33,705 nucleotides of DNA, from the IMG/VR virus record IMGVR_UViG_3300032288_004250, positions 1 through 33,705 of that record; one strand, written 5' to 3'. The notes under the pieces were generated by a model that was not told the origin of the DNA, did no database searches, and was given only the letters and a program-made list of their open reading frames with translations. The stretch comes from a virus. Positions 6,752 to 14,500 of this stretch are shown here, piece by piece. Positions within the stretch are counted from its first letter, which is position 1; every line of letters starts with the position of its first letter. A program made the translations under genes and the position numbers.

Positions 6752-7046
6752 GGCTTGCTCCTTTCCCCATGGCGTTCCTAAGCAGCCCAATTGACGTTGA
6801 ACCGGCTTGTTGCAAAGGTATCGCGTTCATGATGACGACGGGCTGCAATAAGTCTTTGCGCATCACAATTTGCCGATCGAGCGCGCTATTCAGCAGATTA
6901 AAGACGTGCTCAATTGCCGCGACATCGCATCCCATAATTGCCACCTCTCCAACGCCGGGGATTTTATAACCGCAGCTAATCAAAGAGATTGCGCGGCCAA
7001 TAACTTCGCTGGGCATTGCCATTGCTTGTTTGGGAGTATCACTCAT
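6744..7046 (-). CDS. Hypothetical 100-residue protein
   Basis: The protein (MSDTPKQAMAMPSEVIGRA, then GYKIPGVGEVAIMGCDVAA and FNLLNSALDRQ) is soluble and without motifs that I recognise. It starts in an ATGA overlap with the RHH-like gene upstream and has AAAGGG about nine bases before the start. It is the second of a run of small early genes (7365 to 6425) that read as one transcription unit with the tandem palindromes at its head. Confidence 0.65.
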   Translation of the reverse strand: MSDTPKQAMAMPSEVIGRAISLISCGYKIPGVGEVAIMGCDVAAIEHVFNLLNSALDRQIVMRKDLLQPVVIMNAIPLQQAGSTSIGLLRNAMGKGASHE

Positions 7047-7207
7047 GACTTGCGGCCCTTTCTAGCCTTGGGCGTCACAGCAGCGGAGGCCGCGTGCATC
7101 CAGTTCAACATCGAGAGCGTTTCAGCTTCGGGCGTGCGCTTGCTGCGAGATGCAGCAGCTTTGACCCAGCGCGCCAGCTCCGGGTTGAGTTCGAGGGTCA
7201 GCTTCAT
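7043..7207 (-). CDS. Small RHH-like DNA-binding protein (54 residues)
   Basis: The start at 7207 has a clear ribosome binding site (AAAGGAG eight bases upstream) and begins MKLTLELNPELARWVKAAAS, with a strand followed by two helices (SRSKRTPEAETLSMLNWMH) as in ribbon-helix-helix or Arc-type repressors. The C-terminus is basic (KARKGRKS). The longer reading from 7324 overlaps the preceding RHH gene and is rejected. It overlaps the upstream RHH gene by four bases, so the two small proteins are probably made together and may act as a pair. Confidence 0.65.
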   Translation of the reverse strand: MKLTLELNPELARWVKAAASRSKRTPEAETLSMLNWMHAASAAVTPKARKGRKS

Positions 7208-7365
7208 TTCCGTGCTCCTTTCTTGGTCTTGGTTGGTTTGGCGGCGGGACGGTTCAGGCCAAGGAGAAACAAGGCTTGATTCCCGATAGTGCGGCACTCG
7301 GCCTTTGCCTGTTCGGCAAGCCATGCGTGCGTTTCGTCGTCGGCGTTGATGATGATTTGCTTCAT
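7204..7365 (-). CDS. Small RHH-like repressor next to tandem palindromes
   Basis: The 53-residue protein MKQIIINADDETHAWLAEQA... has the ribbon-helix-helix layout: a beta strand (KQIIINA), helix A (ETHAWLAEQAKA), a turn and helix B (IGNQALFLLGLN), then a basic tail (KPTKTKKGARK). RHH proteins bind DNA as dimers on short palindromes, and two 15-bp palindromic boxes abut its start codon, which suggests autoregulation. An in-frame ATG at 7425 would make the boxes coding (GVTTP twice, nine codons apart); that start has no ribosome site, so 7365 is preferred. Confidence 0.65.
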   Translation of the reverse strand: MKQIIINADDETHAWLAEQAKAECRTIGNQALFLLGLNRPAAKPTKTKKGARK

Positions 7366-7408
7366 AGGTGTGGTTACACCCGAATTGCTAAAGGGTGTGG
7401 TTACACCC
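7366..7408. promoter_or_regulatory. Tandem palindromic operator candidates
   Basis: GGTGTGGTTACACCC occurs at 7367-7381 and again at 7394-7408, 27 bp apart. The second copy, with 7393, forms a perfect palindrome GGGTGT-GGTT-ACACCC, and the first has arms GGTGT/ACACC. The first abuts the RHH gene start at 7365, so a bound repressor would cover its ribosome site. The 27-bp spacing places the boxes on roughly the same DNA face (about 2.6 turns). Binding by the neighbouring RHH protein is inference. Confidence 0.6.
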
Positions 7409-7448
7409 GTCAAACGGTTTTTCATAATGTTTCACATTTTTTCATTGA

Positions 7449-7907
7449 TTACTTGTAATCTGCTGGTGTGGCCCCAGCGGCTCGAAGCCAGCCGATGAAT
7501 TGCTCCGACACGCGCCCGTTGCGGTTGTCGGCCTTCTCGATGGTCTGGAAACCCTCCAGGCGCGCCAGAAGCCGCGCCAGCCATCGCGGCAAGGGCAAGA
7601 CGACCTCGCGGCCCCTGCCGCCTTTTTTGCGCGGTGAGAGCGTCAGCAGGTCGCCGCTGGCCGTCGTGGCGTCGAGCAGGTCTTGCAGGCGGTGGCCGGT
7701 ATGCCAGCCCAGCGCGGCGAGGCAGCACCAATCCTTGCGCTTGGCGCGGCGCATGACGCGCAGGATTGCGGCTTGCTGGCTTCGCGTAATCGTCTCCTTG
7801 TCGATGGAGTCGTTCCGCGCCCGCGTGACGGCATCCACCGGATTGCTCGTCAGGTGCCCCAGCTTGACCGCCCGACCGAAAACCATGCCGACAAAGCGCA
7901 GGTGCAC
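7449..7907 (-). pseudogene. Truncated tyrosine recombinase (integrase remnant)
   Basis: This 152-codon frame holds the end of a core-binding domain (FGRAVKLGHLTSNPVDAVTRAR) and the first half of a tyrosine recombinase catalytic domain. Box I is present as ALGWHTGHRLQDLLDA (R73), and the beta-hairpin lysine region follows (SPRKKGGRGREVVLPLP). The frame stops at FIGWLRAAGATPADYK, just where the HxxR box, the second His/Trp and the tyrosine nucleophile should follow, and none is found downstream. The N-terminal arm domain is also missing, and the frame opens with a GTG at 7907 without a ribosome site. It cannot catalyse integration alone. Most likely it is a relic of a temperate ancestor; expression as a DNA-binding fragment cannot be excluded. 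Confidence 0.7.
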
Positions 7908-7919
7908 GGGTGCATTCTG

Positions 7920-8414
7920 TCACACCGTAAAACGGATTCGAGAACGAATGCGGGAAACGTGGCGAACCTTTGCCAGCACGGCCCCGCCCTCGCGTCTACC
8001 TGCCCCGTCTGTGTTGCCCTCGATGGTCCGAACGTTGCCGTTCTTGTCCGGCGCAGACGTGGCAATGCCGATGTGGCTGAACGTGAAAATCACGATGTCT
8101 CCGGCCTGAATGTCTCCGCGGTGCGGTTTCCGCGTGTTCGTGCTGGCGTCCTGCTCAAGGCTCCAGTTCTCGAAGTCCCATGCGCCAGCCGTGCGCGGGC
8201 GTTTGAAGGTCTTGGTTTCGGCAATGCCCGCCGTCAGCATGGCTTCACGGACGCACCAGCAAACGAAAGCGGCGCACCACGGCCATCCTTTGTCGGCAGG
8301 AAGCCACGTTGCGGCCTTGTATTCGTTGACGCGCCGCCCGCAGTTGGAGCCGTTGACTTCCTGTGTGCCGATTTCTCGACGCGCAACTTCGACTAGGGCT
8401 TGAGGTAGTTTCAT
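7920..8414 (-). CDS. CHAP/NlpC-P60-like endolysin
   Basis: The 164-residue protein should cut peptidoglycan peptides at lysis. The catalytic Cys lies in WPWCAAFVCWCV (C47), the His in FTFSHIGIA (H114) and the third polar position in TIEGNT (E132/N134), the order of CHAP-type cysteine hydrolases. The opening (ALVEVARREIGTQEVNGSNCGRRVNEY) is typical of single-domain phage CHAP enzymes. There is no separate wall-binding domain and no signal peptide, so it needs a holin. Its start overlaps the 41-residue membrane peptide by ATGA. Confidence 0.88.
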   Translation of the reverse strand: MKLPQALVEVARREIGTQEVNGSNCGRRVNEYKAATWLPADKGWPWCAAFVCWCVREAMLTAGIAETKTFKRPRTAGAWDFENWSLEQDASTNTRKPHRGDIQAGDIVIFTFSHIGIATSAPDKNGNVRTIEGNTDGAGRREGGAVLAKVRHVSRIRSRIRFTV

Positions 8415-8536
8415 GGCTTTTTGGATGCGTAATAGAAGGCCCCGACAACAAGCCCGATCATGACCGCGCCAGATAGAATGATGCGCGCGCCCGTTTCTGG
8501 CATTGTCATGGCGGCTAGGTCGAGGAGTGTGTTCAT
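8411..8536 (-). CDS. 41-residue membrane peptide, candidate holin
   Basis: The peptide begins MNTLLDLAAMTMPETGARII, has one membrane segment (about residues 19-37, ILSGAVMIGLVVGAFYYA) and ends in ASKKP. One transmembrane helix with a short basic cytoplasmic tail, just before an endolysin and coupled by ATGA on both sides, fits a small holin or pinholin. Family membership cannot be shown by motif because holins share little sequence. The alternative is a helper of the membrane-HTH protein two genes upstream. Confidence 0.6.
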   Translation of the reverse strand: MNTLLDLAAMTMPETGARIILSGAVMIGLVVGAFYYASKKP

Positions 8537-9177
8537 GGAATCAGAACCTTGTCATGTTCGAGGATTTCGCGCACCGTGCCCGGCAGCGCGAGGCCCCCGA
8601 TCCACGTGCTGTGTCCGTAGTGGTGCCGCGAGTGATCAAACACACGGCCCGGGAAGCAGTCAGCCAGCGCTTTGCCGCGCAGGCCTAGCGATCCGAAGCC
8701 CAGGCCAACAAAGTTCAGCAGCTTCGCGGACAGGCCCGCCGCCAAAAGCGCCTTGTCGTTTGCGCTCCCGTAGATGTGGACGCGGCTAATCGCGCCGCAC
8801 TGCACCGCTTGTGCAAAGTCCGCATCCTCCGCAGCCGGGGCGATGAGGTGGACGCTATCCAGTCGGAGCGTTGGAATCTCCTTCTTTGCTGCCGCCAGAG
8901 CGACGCGCGCGATGAGGTCGCAGCCGTTACTGTGCCCGATCATGCGGACGGTCCAGCCGTCTTCCGCGTAGCCTAGCGCCTTCTTGAGCAGCTTTTCCGC
9001 CCGGCGAGCCTGAAACAGGCGCCGCGTCAGCGCCGTCGTGTAATACTCGAACTTTTCCGGCTTCACGTTGTCCGGCGTTTGCCGGTTCAGCAGCGTTGCC
9101 GCTTCATCTACCCAGCCGTCTGTTTGCGCGGGATTGGTGTGAATGCCGTTGAGGATGAAATAGACGATGGGCTTCAC
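8533..9177 (-). CDS. Alpha/beta-hydrolase, possible lysis esterase
   Basis: This 214-residue protein has the alpha/beta-hydrolase fold: an initial strand (VKPIVYFILNGIHTNP), the nucleophile elbow GHSNG (S83), a strand ending HLIAPAAEDADF, and candidate acid and base D141 (SANDKAL) and H186/H189 (HHYGHSTW). The GTG at 9177 is chosen because GAGGAGG lies seven bases ahead and it forms a GTGA overlap with the upstream stop; the ATG at 9195 is the alternative. Sitting between the membrane-HTH protein and the holin/endolysin pair, it may cut an ester in the envelope, in the manner of LysB enzymes of mycobacteriophages. The substrate is unknown and LysB homology is not claimed. Confidence 0.75.
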   Translation of the reverse strand: MKPIVYFILNGIHTNPAQTDGWVDEAATLLNRQTPDNVKPEKFEYYTTALTRRLFQARRAEKLLKKALGYAEDGWTVRMIGHSNGCDLIARVALAAAKKEIPTLRLDSVHLIAPAAEDADFAQAVQCGAISRVHIYGSANDKALLAAGLSAKLLNFVGLGFGSLGLRGKALADCFPGRVFDHSRHHYGHSTWIGGLALPGTVREILEHDKVLIP

Positions 9178-9638
9178 GGCTTGGCCTCCTCGCATTCGGG
9201 TTCGATCTTGACCGCGACCTTTCCGCCAGATTCGGCGGGATTCGGAATGATGCGGAAACCTGCGGAAATGCGCCAGCTCTTGCCATCCTTCTCAGGCATC
9301 GGCACGATCTGGCCGCGCGCGATGTAATTCAGCACCGTGCGCTCGTCGCAGCCCTCGCGAGTAGCCACATCCTTCGTAGTCAGCCACGTTTTGGCGCTGT
9401 CCACCATCTCGGTGTCCGCCTCCGCACTGCCCATGTTGATGCTGTTAGAGATGTTGCCCTTGCCACCGCTTTGCATCGCGATTTGCATTTTCATCACGGC
9501 AATGTCGCGATCGTGAGCGAGTATGGTGTTAACCGTCCAAACAAAGAACAACGGAGCCGCCCACAGAGAAATTTTGAATACCCACCCATGAACCGTCCCG
9601 AGTTTGATGATTTCTTGGTTGTCGTCCATAATGCTCAC
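9174..9638 (-). CDS. Membrane-anchored helix-turn-helix protein
   Basis: The 154-residue protein starts with GTG (ribosome site GGAAGGGGG about nine bases ahead). Residues ~18-40 (HGWVFKISLWAAPLFFVWTV) form one membrane segment. After a spacer (AMQSGGKGNISNSINMGSAE), residues ~85-113 (WLTTKDVATREGCDERTVLNYIARGQIVP) read as a MerR/excisionase-like HTH with the usual turn and the following wing (KSWRISAGFRI). The tail is acidic. A one-pass anchor joined to a DNA-binding domain in a lysis cassette is unusual. It could be a membrane-tethered regulator of lysis, or a holin-type protein that borrowed the fold. Function is unproven. Confidence 0.7.
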   Translation of the reverse strand: MSIMDDNQEIIKLGTVHGWVFKISLWAAPLFFVWTVNTILAHDRDIAVMKMQIAMQSGGKGNISNSINMGSAEADTEMVDSAKTWLTTKDVATREGCDERTVLNYIARGQIVPMPEKDGKSWRISAGFRIIPNPAESGGKVAVKIEPECEEAKP

Positions 9639-9701
9639 GACATTCCCCCTTCCGTTAGAAAGCGCGCATCATTCGAGTCTGTCAGCGGGTTACTCATGTT
9701 G

Positions 9702-11009
9702 TTACAGCAGCGCCCTGATTTGAGTTTCAATTGCTGAGGCCAAAATGGCATGGCCTGCATCGGATGGATGCACACCGTCTGAGAACACGGCGGACGTGTA
9801 ATCGTCAAACCGAGCGTCCACATTAGCCGGATCGAAATACGCATCGCACATACCCGATTGATTGGTGACGCAAAGGCCATTGAATTCAGCGCGCTTGGCG
9901 CGTGTCCACGTCCCTGGGTTTCGGTCAAGCATGCCGATGGCCAAAACTTTATAGCCAGCCGTGCGGGCATCTTGGCAATACGCTTGGAAATCACCAAACG
10001 CCTGGGCGGCAGTCCGGCCAAAAACGAGATCATTTGTCCCACCCCACGCCACCAAGACGTTGTTGCCGGACGTGCGAAATCCCGCCGTAAATTCTTCGGT
10101 GGCGGCATTGAGCCTCATGTAAATGGCCGGACCTCCGCCCGCCGTGGCATTGCCAACAGTTTGCCCCGAAATACCAAAATTCCCAACGTGGTAATCATTG
10201 GTTCCCAGCGATGCGGCAAGCAACGCAGCCCACGCATTGGCCGGGGCGCTGGCTCCAGAGCCTGCGGTGATGGAATCACCATCCAACACAATACGGCGGC
10301 GATCTTTAAGTGCCCATTTATCGCGCAGGTAATTGGCGCACGCGGTCCAATCCGTGTCGGCTAGACGGGAATTAAAAGCCAACACCTCGTGCATGTGCCC
10401 ACTCCAAAAATAACCGGAGAGGTTGCTCAAGCCGGAAACTTTCAAAGCGCTGGCCGTTGTTGTTCCAGCGGCCACGCGCGTTTTGCCGTCAAAAACTTGA
10501 CAAGCGCCCGCAGTAACACGCATGCCAACAAGGATTGGTTCTGTCAACGACACAGGCAAGCATGACATGCTCGCCAAGACGCCTGCGCCTTGGTAAAAGT
10601 TTGGCCGCCGCGCCGTTTGGATTCCGAGATAAGGATCAATGCCATTGCTCCAAAACAACCGGAACACATCATCCTCACGATTGACCACCGCCATGATGGA
10701 ATAAGCCGTTCCGCTGCCCGTGTAAGAACGCAGCAAACGCTTGGTTCCATCGAAGTAGAACCCCGGTTTGCCATTCAAAACGTTGGTCTTGAAAACAGGC
10801 GGCACCGTGGCTTCCGTAAAATGCCGCGCGTTGCCACTCCAATCCGTGGCGGTGGTGACCGATGCGTTGTTTGCATAAGTCTCTTGGTTCGCATCCAGCC
10901 AGATCGCAGGCGAAAGCGACAACGGGTTAAAGGTCGCCGCCCCACTTGCCACGAATCGCGGACGCCTGCGCAGGCGGTCAATCCCGCCGAATTTGGCGGA
11001 GTGGATCAT
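9702..11009 (-). CDS. Tail-associated LamG-like/SGNH esterase
   Basis: The 435-residue protein joins a concanavalin/LamG-like beta sandwich (residues ~28-235: LSPAIWLDANQE, WSGNARHF, GYFWSGHMHEVLAFN) to a GDSL/SGNH hydrolase (about 238-435). SGNH blocks are clear: DGDSITAGSG (Ser about 246), GISGQTVG, WGGTNDL (Asn about 324) and SDGVHPSDAGH (Asp/His about 411-414). Such enzymes on phage tails deacetylate or de-esterify capsule or O-antigen during attachment. The N-terminus (MIHSAKFGGIDRLRRRPRF) is short and basic and may dock to the tail. Its start overlaps the 93-residue gene by ATGA, so both may belong to one adsorption apparatus. Confidence 0.85.
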   Translation of the reverse strand: MIHSAKFGGIDRLRRRPRFVASGAATFNPLSLSPAIWLDANQETYANNASVTTATDWSGNARHFTEATVPPVFKTNVLNGKPGFYFDGTKRLLRSYTGSGTAYSIMAVVNREDDVFRLFWSNGIDPYLGIQTARRPNFYQGAGVLASMSCLPVSLTEPILVGMRVTAGACQVFDGKTRVAAGTTTASALKVSGLSNLSGYFWSGHMHEVLAFNSRLADTDWTACANYLRDKWALKDRRRIVLDGDSITAGSGASAPANAWAALLAASLGTNDYHVGNFGISGQTVGNATAGGGPAIYMRLNAATEEFTAGFRTSGNNVLVAWGGTNDLVFGRTAAQAFGDFQAYCQDARTAGYKVLAIGMLDRNPGTWTRAKRAEFNGLCVTNQSGMCDAYFDPANVDARFDDYTSAVFSDGVHPSDAGHAILASAIETQIRALL

Positions 11010-11287
11010 GACAGATATTCGGCCTCGATGCTCTTGAGGGTGACTTGCGTGTTCGAGTCATCGGCACGCTTGACGGAAATCTGGTTCGCGTTCGTGATGC
11101 CGTAGAACGAATAACCGGAGCCAGTCGGAAGCTCGAAGGTCGCCGAATCGCTGCCGCGCTTGAACGCAAGCGTCGTGCCCGTGTTGTTGATGACGTGGAC
11201 GCCATCGCAGACGTAGGCCGGGAAGGTCACGAAATTCGTTCCCGTGGCGCTGGTTTGAACGGAGGTAAGAAAGGCCGCGTTGGTCAT
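11006..11287 (-). CDS. Small beta-rich virion-type protein (93 residues)
   Basis: The sequence (TGTNFVTFPAYVCDGVHVINN, then LAFKRGSDSATFELPTG and NQISVKRADDS) is composed of short strands and turns, typical of phage decoration, tail or fibre-associated domains. It is coupled to the SGNH esterase by ATGA. It likely shapes or attaches the esterase, or decorates the virion. No named family is recognised. The 94 bases ahead are GC-rich, and the start has no Shine-Dalgarno. Confidence 0.65.
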   Translation of the reverse strand: MTNAAFLTSVQTSATGTNFVTFPAYVCDGVHVINNTGTTLAFKRGSDSATFELPTGSGYSFYGITNANQISVKRADDSNTQVTLKSIEAEYLS

Positions 11288-11381
11288 GCGGAACTTCGGG
11301 GAAACGGGCGCGGGCGTGTCAAGTCCCGGCTACGGGCATTTTTGACGTGACAGCGGGCAGGCGGTCGGGGAGACTTGCGGC

Positions 11382-11546
11382 GTGAACCGAATCAAAGAAG
11401 CCATCAAGATTGAAGCCCGCGAACTTTGGGACGGCGGGGGCAAGGGCATTTTCTGGCTCATCTTCTTCGCGACTGTGATCTACGGCCCCCTCTATCTGGC
11501 GGGCCGTCTGGTCATTGCCCTGTTTGAGTGGCTTCAATCACTTTAG
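11382..11546 (+). CDS. 54-residue membrane peptide on the plus strand
   Basis: This is the only plausible plus-strand gene. It starts with GTG behind GGGGAG (about nine bases) and encodes an amphipathic basic/acidic N-terminus (MNRIKEAIKIEARELWDGG) followed by a long hydrophobic segment (about 22-50) with Trp, Tyr and Phe at its edges, ending FEWLQSL. Its last 35 bases converge on and overlap the 3' end of the giant protein gene. A minus-strand frame over the same bases (11319-11537) looks less protein-like. It could be a holin, spanin-like or exclusion peptide. The 94 bases at 11288-11381 hold only a GC-rich stretch with a small CCCG/CGGG hairpin before TTTTT (11325-11344). Confidence 0.45.
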   Translation: MNRIKEAIKIEARELWDGGGKGIFWLIFFATVIYGPLYLAGRLVIALFEWLQSL

Positions 11547-14500
11547 CCGCATCTACGCCAGCATTGGCCAGTGCCACAATAGCCGCAATGTCGGAACTGA
11601 ACAGGCCCGCCGCTTGGAAGACGTTCCACCAATCTTTCAAGTCGCCGTCTCCTTCGGCGATGTCTTGAGCTGAAAAGGCCGCATACTTGACCGCACTAAA
11701 CTGCCCGCTTTCCCCGAACATATCTCCGATGAGCGGGATGCCGGAAACCATGCCGTAGAGCATCGCGCCCGAGATTCGCGGCAGACTCCATTTCTCCTCG
11801 TCGTCATCGCCCTTCATGTCCTTCCAGGCGTTGCGGATCACAACGCCCGCCGCCGCCATGAGGAGTGAAACCATGACAGTCCTGCCCGCCGCCTGCGGGT
11901 CTTTCTTGGCATTCAGCAGGCTCCAACCAAGATAGGCGATCTTTTGCCGCGCCTCCGACGAGTAGGCAAAGACGGACTTTAGAGCCGGGTGCATGGCCGT
12001 TACTTCCCACAGGGAGCGCGTCGCCATGCGGGTAGGCTGCGCGACTTGCTCGACGCCGCGTTCTGCCTCGCGATGCGCGTAGGCGTCCAGCTCCGCGCCA
12101 GTCATGCCCGCCGCCCTGCCTTGGCCGCGATGGTAGTCTAGCAGGATGGCATAGCTTCCCGCCGTAAAGAACGCATCCGCGCCCGAAAGCAGCTTGCCTA
12201 GCTGGGTCGCGTAATACTTGGCCGCGCTGGGGTTCTGCGCGCCGCTCAGGTTGTCGAGAGCTTGGCGCACGATGGCAGGCGCGGCCTTGTAGCGGCGCTG
12301 AATAAAATCGCTCTTGATGGCATCCCGCCAGCCGAGACGGCCCGCCAAGAGCTTTCCGAAGCGAAGCACAAAGGAGCCGGTCGGGATCAGCAGCGCCGAG
12401 GCGGCAAGCTGGGTGCTTTGAATTGCCAGCGTTCCGGCTTTGCCCAGCAGCGCCATCGTGGCGGCATTCTGCGCCATGTTCGCAATCCCGCGATTGAAGG
12501 CAAGCTGGTTCGAGGCATCGCGAAAACCGCCCTGCGCGATGGCGTCCACCCACTGCCGCAGAGCCGAGGAGGCATTCTTGCCCCCGCTGGCATGCACGGC
12601 GTTCAAGACCTCGCGATTACCCAAGACGGCGTTCATCTCGACGGCCAAGTCATAGTAGGCCTTCCAGTAGGCAATCTGCCGGTTGTGTAGGATCAGGGTT
12701 TGGAGAGCGTCGCGAAACTCAGGCTCCGCGATGGCGTTGCGGCTACGTGTGCGCAGACTTCCGGGCGTCAGGATGGAGCCGCCCGACACTGCCGAGCCGG
12801 TCACGGGATCAACGACCTCGCCCGCCTTGGTCTGCGCGGGCGTGACCGTGATAGGCGCGTAGGCGTCATGATGCGGCATGTTGACGCCGTAGCGGGCGCG
12901 GTAGAGCGGATTCAGGGTTGCCCATTCGGCGGCGTATCGCTCCGAGATAAAGGCCATGACGCGGCGAGCTTCGGGCGTCAACGCGGCCTCGATTTCGTCG
13001 ATCCATGCCTGATCGTAGGACCACTTCGACGTGACTTCATTGTTCTCGTTCCGGGTGCCTTCCATGTGGCGCTTGCCGTCCTCCTGCCTCCACATGAGCA
13101 GGGCTTGGATGGCTTCGAGCTGCGAGAGTTCGCCCTTGTCGGTCTTGATGGTGCGTTGCGCCAAACGGTAGCGCAGGCGTTCACCTTCGAGCACGGAACC
13201 GCCGCCCATCTCGGAAAACAGCGCCTCGACCTCATCGCCGAGCTTTTGGGATTCGTCCTCATACTTGCTCGATGCCTCGCGCTCCGCATCCACAAGCGCG
13301 TCAACGCGCGAACTCTTGAGGCCGAACACATACGAGAGAACCTGATGCAGCGACGACAGGGAGAGCCAGCTACCCTTCAAGCGCCCGACTGCCTCCTTGG
13401 CCTCATTGTCTGCCGCGTCGCGTTCCGGCTTCAAGCCCGCTTTGCCGGTGGCGACAATGAAGTCTTGCCGCATCCCGGCGCGGCGTTCCTTCCGCTCGAT
13501 TTCGGCCAGCTTCCATTTCAGCCATGCGCCCTGATAGATGTCGCGCAGGCTATCAAGCGCCGAGAAGGCACGGCCCGAGTCGGCATTTTTCAAATCGCCC
13601 ACAAGCTCGACAAGACCGCGCTCCGTGACGGCCAAAACTTCCTGTTCAGGCGTCAGTTCCCCGGAAGCAATCCGGGCGTCAAGATCGGCCAGACGGCCAG
13701 CGACAGCCAGCGCGTCCATGTCGGCGGCAGCTTCGGCGGCAGCAAAAAGAGCGTGCATGTCCGCATCCTTGCCCTTGCCCTTCTTTCCGGCCTCCATGTC
13801 GGGACGGGCCTTCTTGAACAGCTTCTCGATTTCGCGAACGGCTTCCTTCTTGAGATACTTCTCAAGCTCACGGTTCATCTTGTCGATACGGCGTTCGATT
13901 TCGGCCAGCATGGCTTCATCGGTCGCCAGACCTGCGAGCTTCACATATCCGCCCACGCGGGCGCGGACTTCGGGCGGAGCCGCCGCAAGAATGCCGTCCA
14001 GCGTGCGCAGAGCCGCTTTCAGCATGTCGCGTTGCGCCTTCGGGCTTCCGGCTGTCTCGCGGGCTTGATTCGCCCAGGCCTCCGCCTCTGCCTTGGCTTC
14101 TGCCTTCGCGACCTTCTGAGCGTCTTTGTAGGCCTGCACGGCTTCACGATGCGCGGCCTTGTCTTTGCGGGTAGAGGCGATGACTTCGGCCAATGAATCC
14201 CAAAGCTCTTGTGCCGAGTCTCCACGCAGCGGCCCGCCTTGATCCTGCGGCCCATCGTGAAGAGCCTTCGCCATCTTGCCGGGAGTGATTCCCGCACCCT
14301 TGGAATACCACGCAGGCGGAAGCCACGGAACGCCGTCGTATTCATCGAGATTCTTCACCCCGTTTTTTACGGCAGTGCTTCGACTCATCAATTTTCCCTC
14401 GTCCAGCATCGCCGCAACCAGCGGATCACCTTCGAGCGCGGACGGTTCAAATTCGAGCGTTTGCCGCGCGCTCTCGAAAAGGCCGTCAAGATAGGCCGTC

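Noticed and set aside
7432-7923. Alternative 163-codon frame over the integrase remnant
   Set aside because: It is Arg/Ala/Gly-rich with no motif, whereas the neighbouring frame encodes recognisable recombinase box I.
9635-9697. 20-codon frame (MSNPLTDSNDARFLTEGGMS) between the SGNH esterase and the membrane-HTH gene, with GTGA coupling
   Set aside because: It is too short to support as a protein and has no ribosome site. It is more likely a leader that contains the ribosome site of the following GTG-started gene.
11325-11344. CCCG-GCTA-CGGG hairpin followed by CATTTTTG on the plus strand as a terminator
   Set aside because: The stem is only four base pairs and there is no plus-strand gene upstream to terminate.
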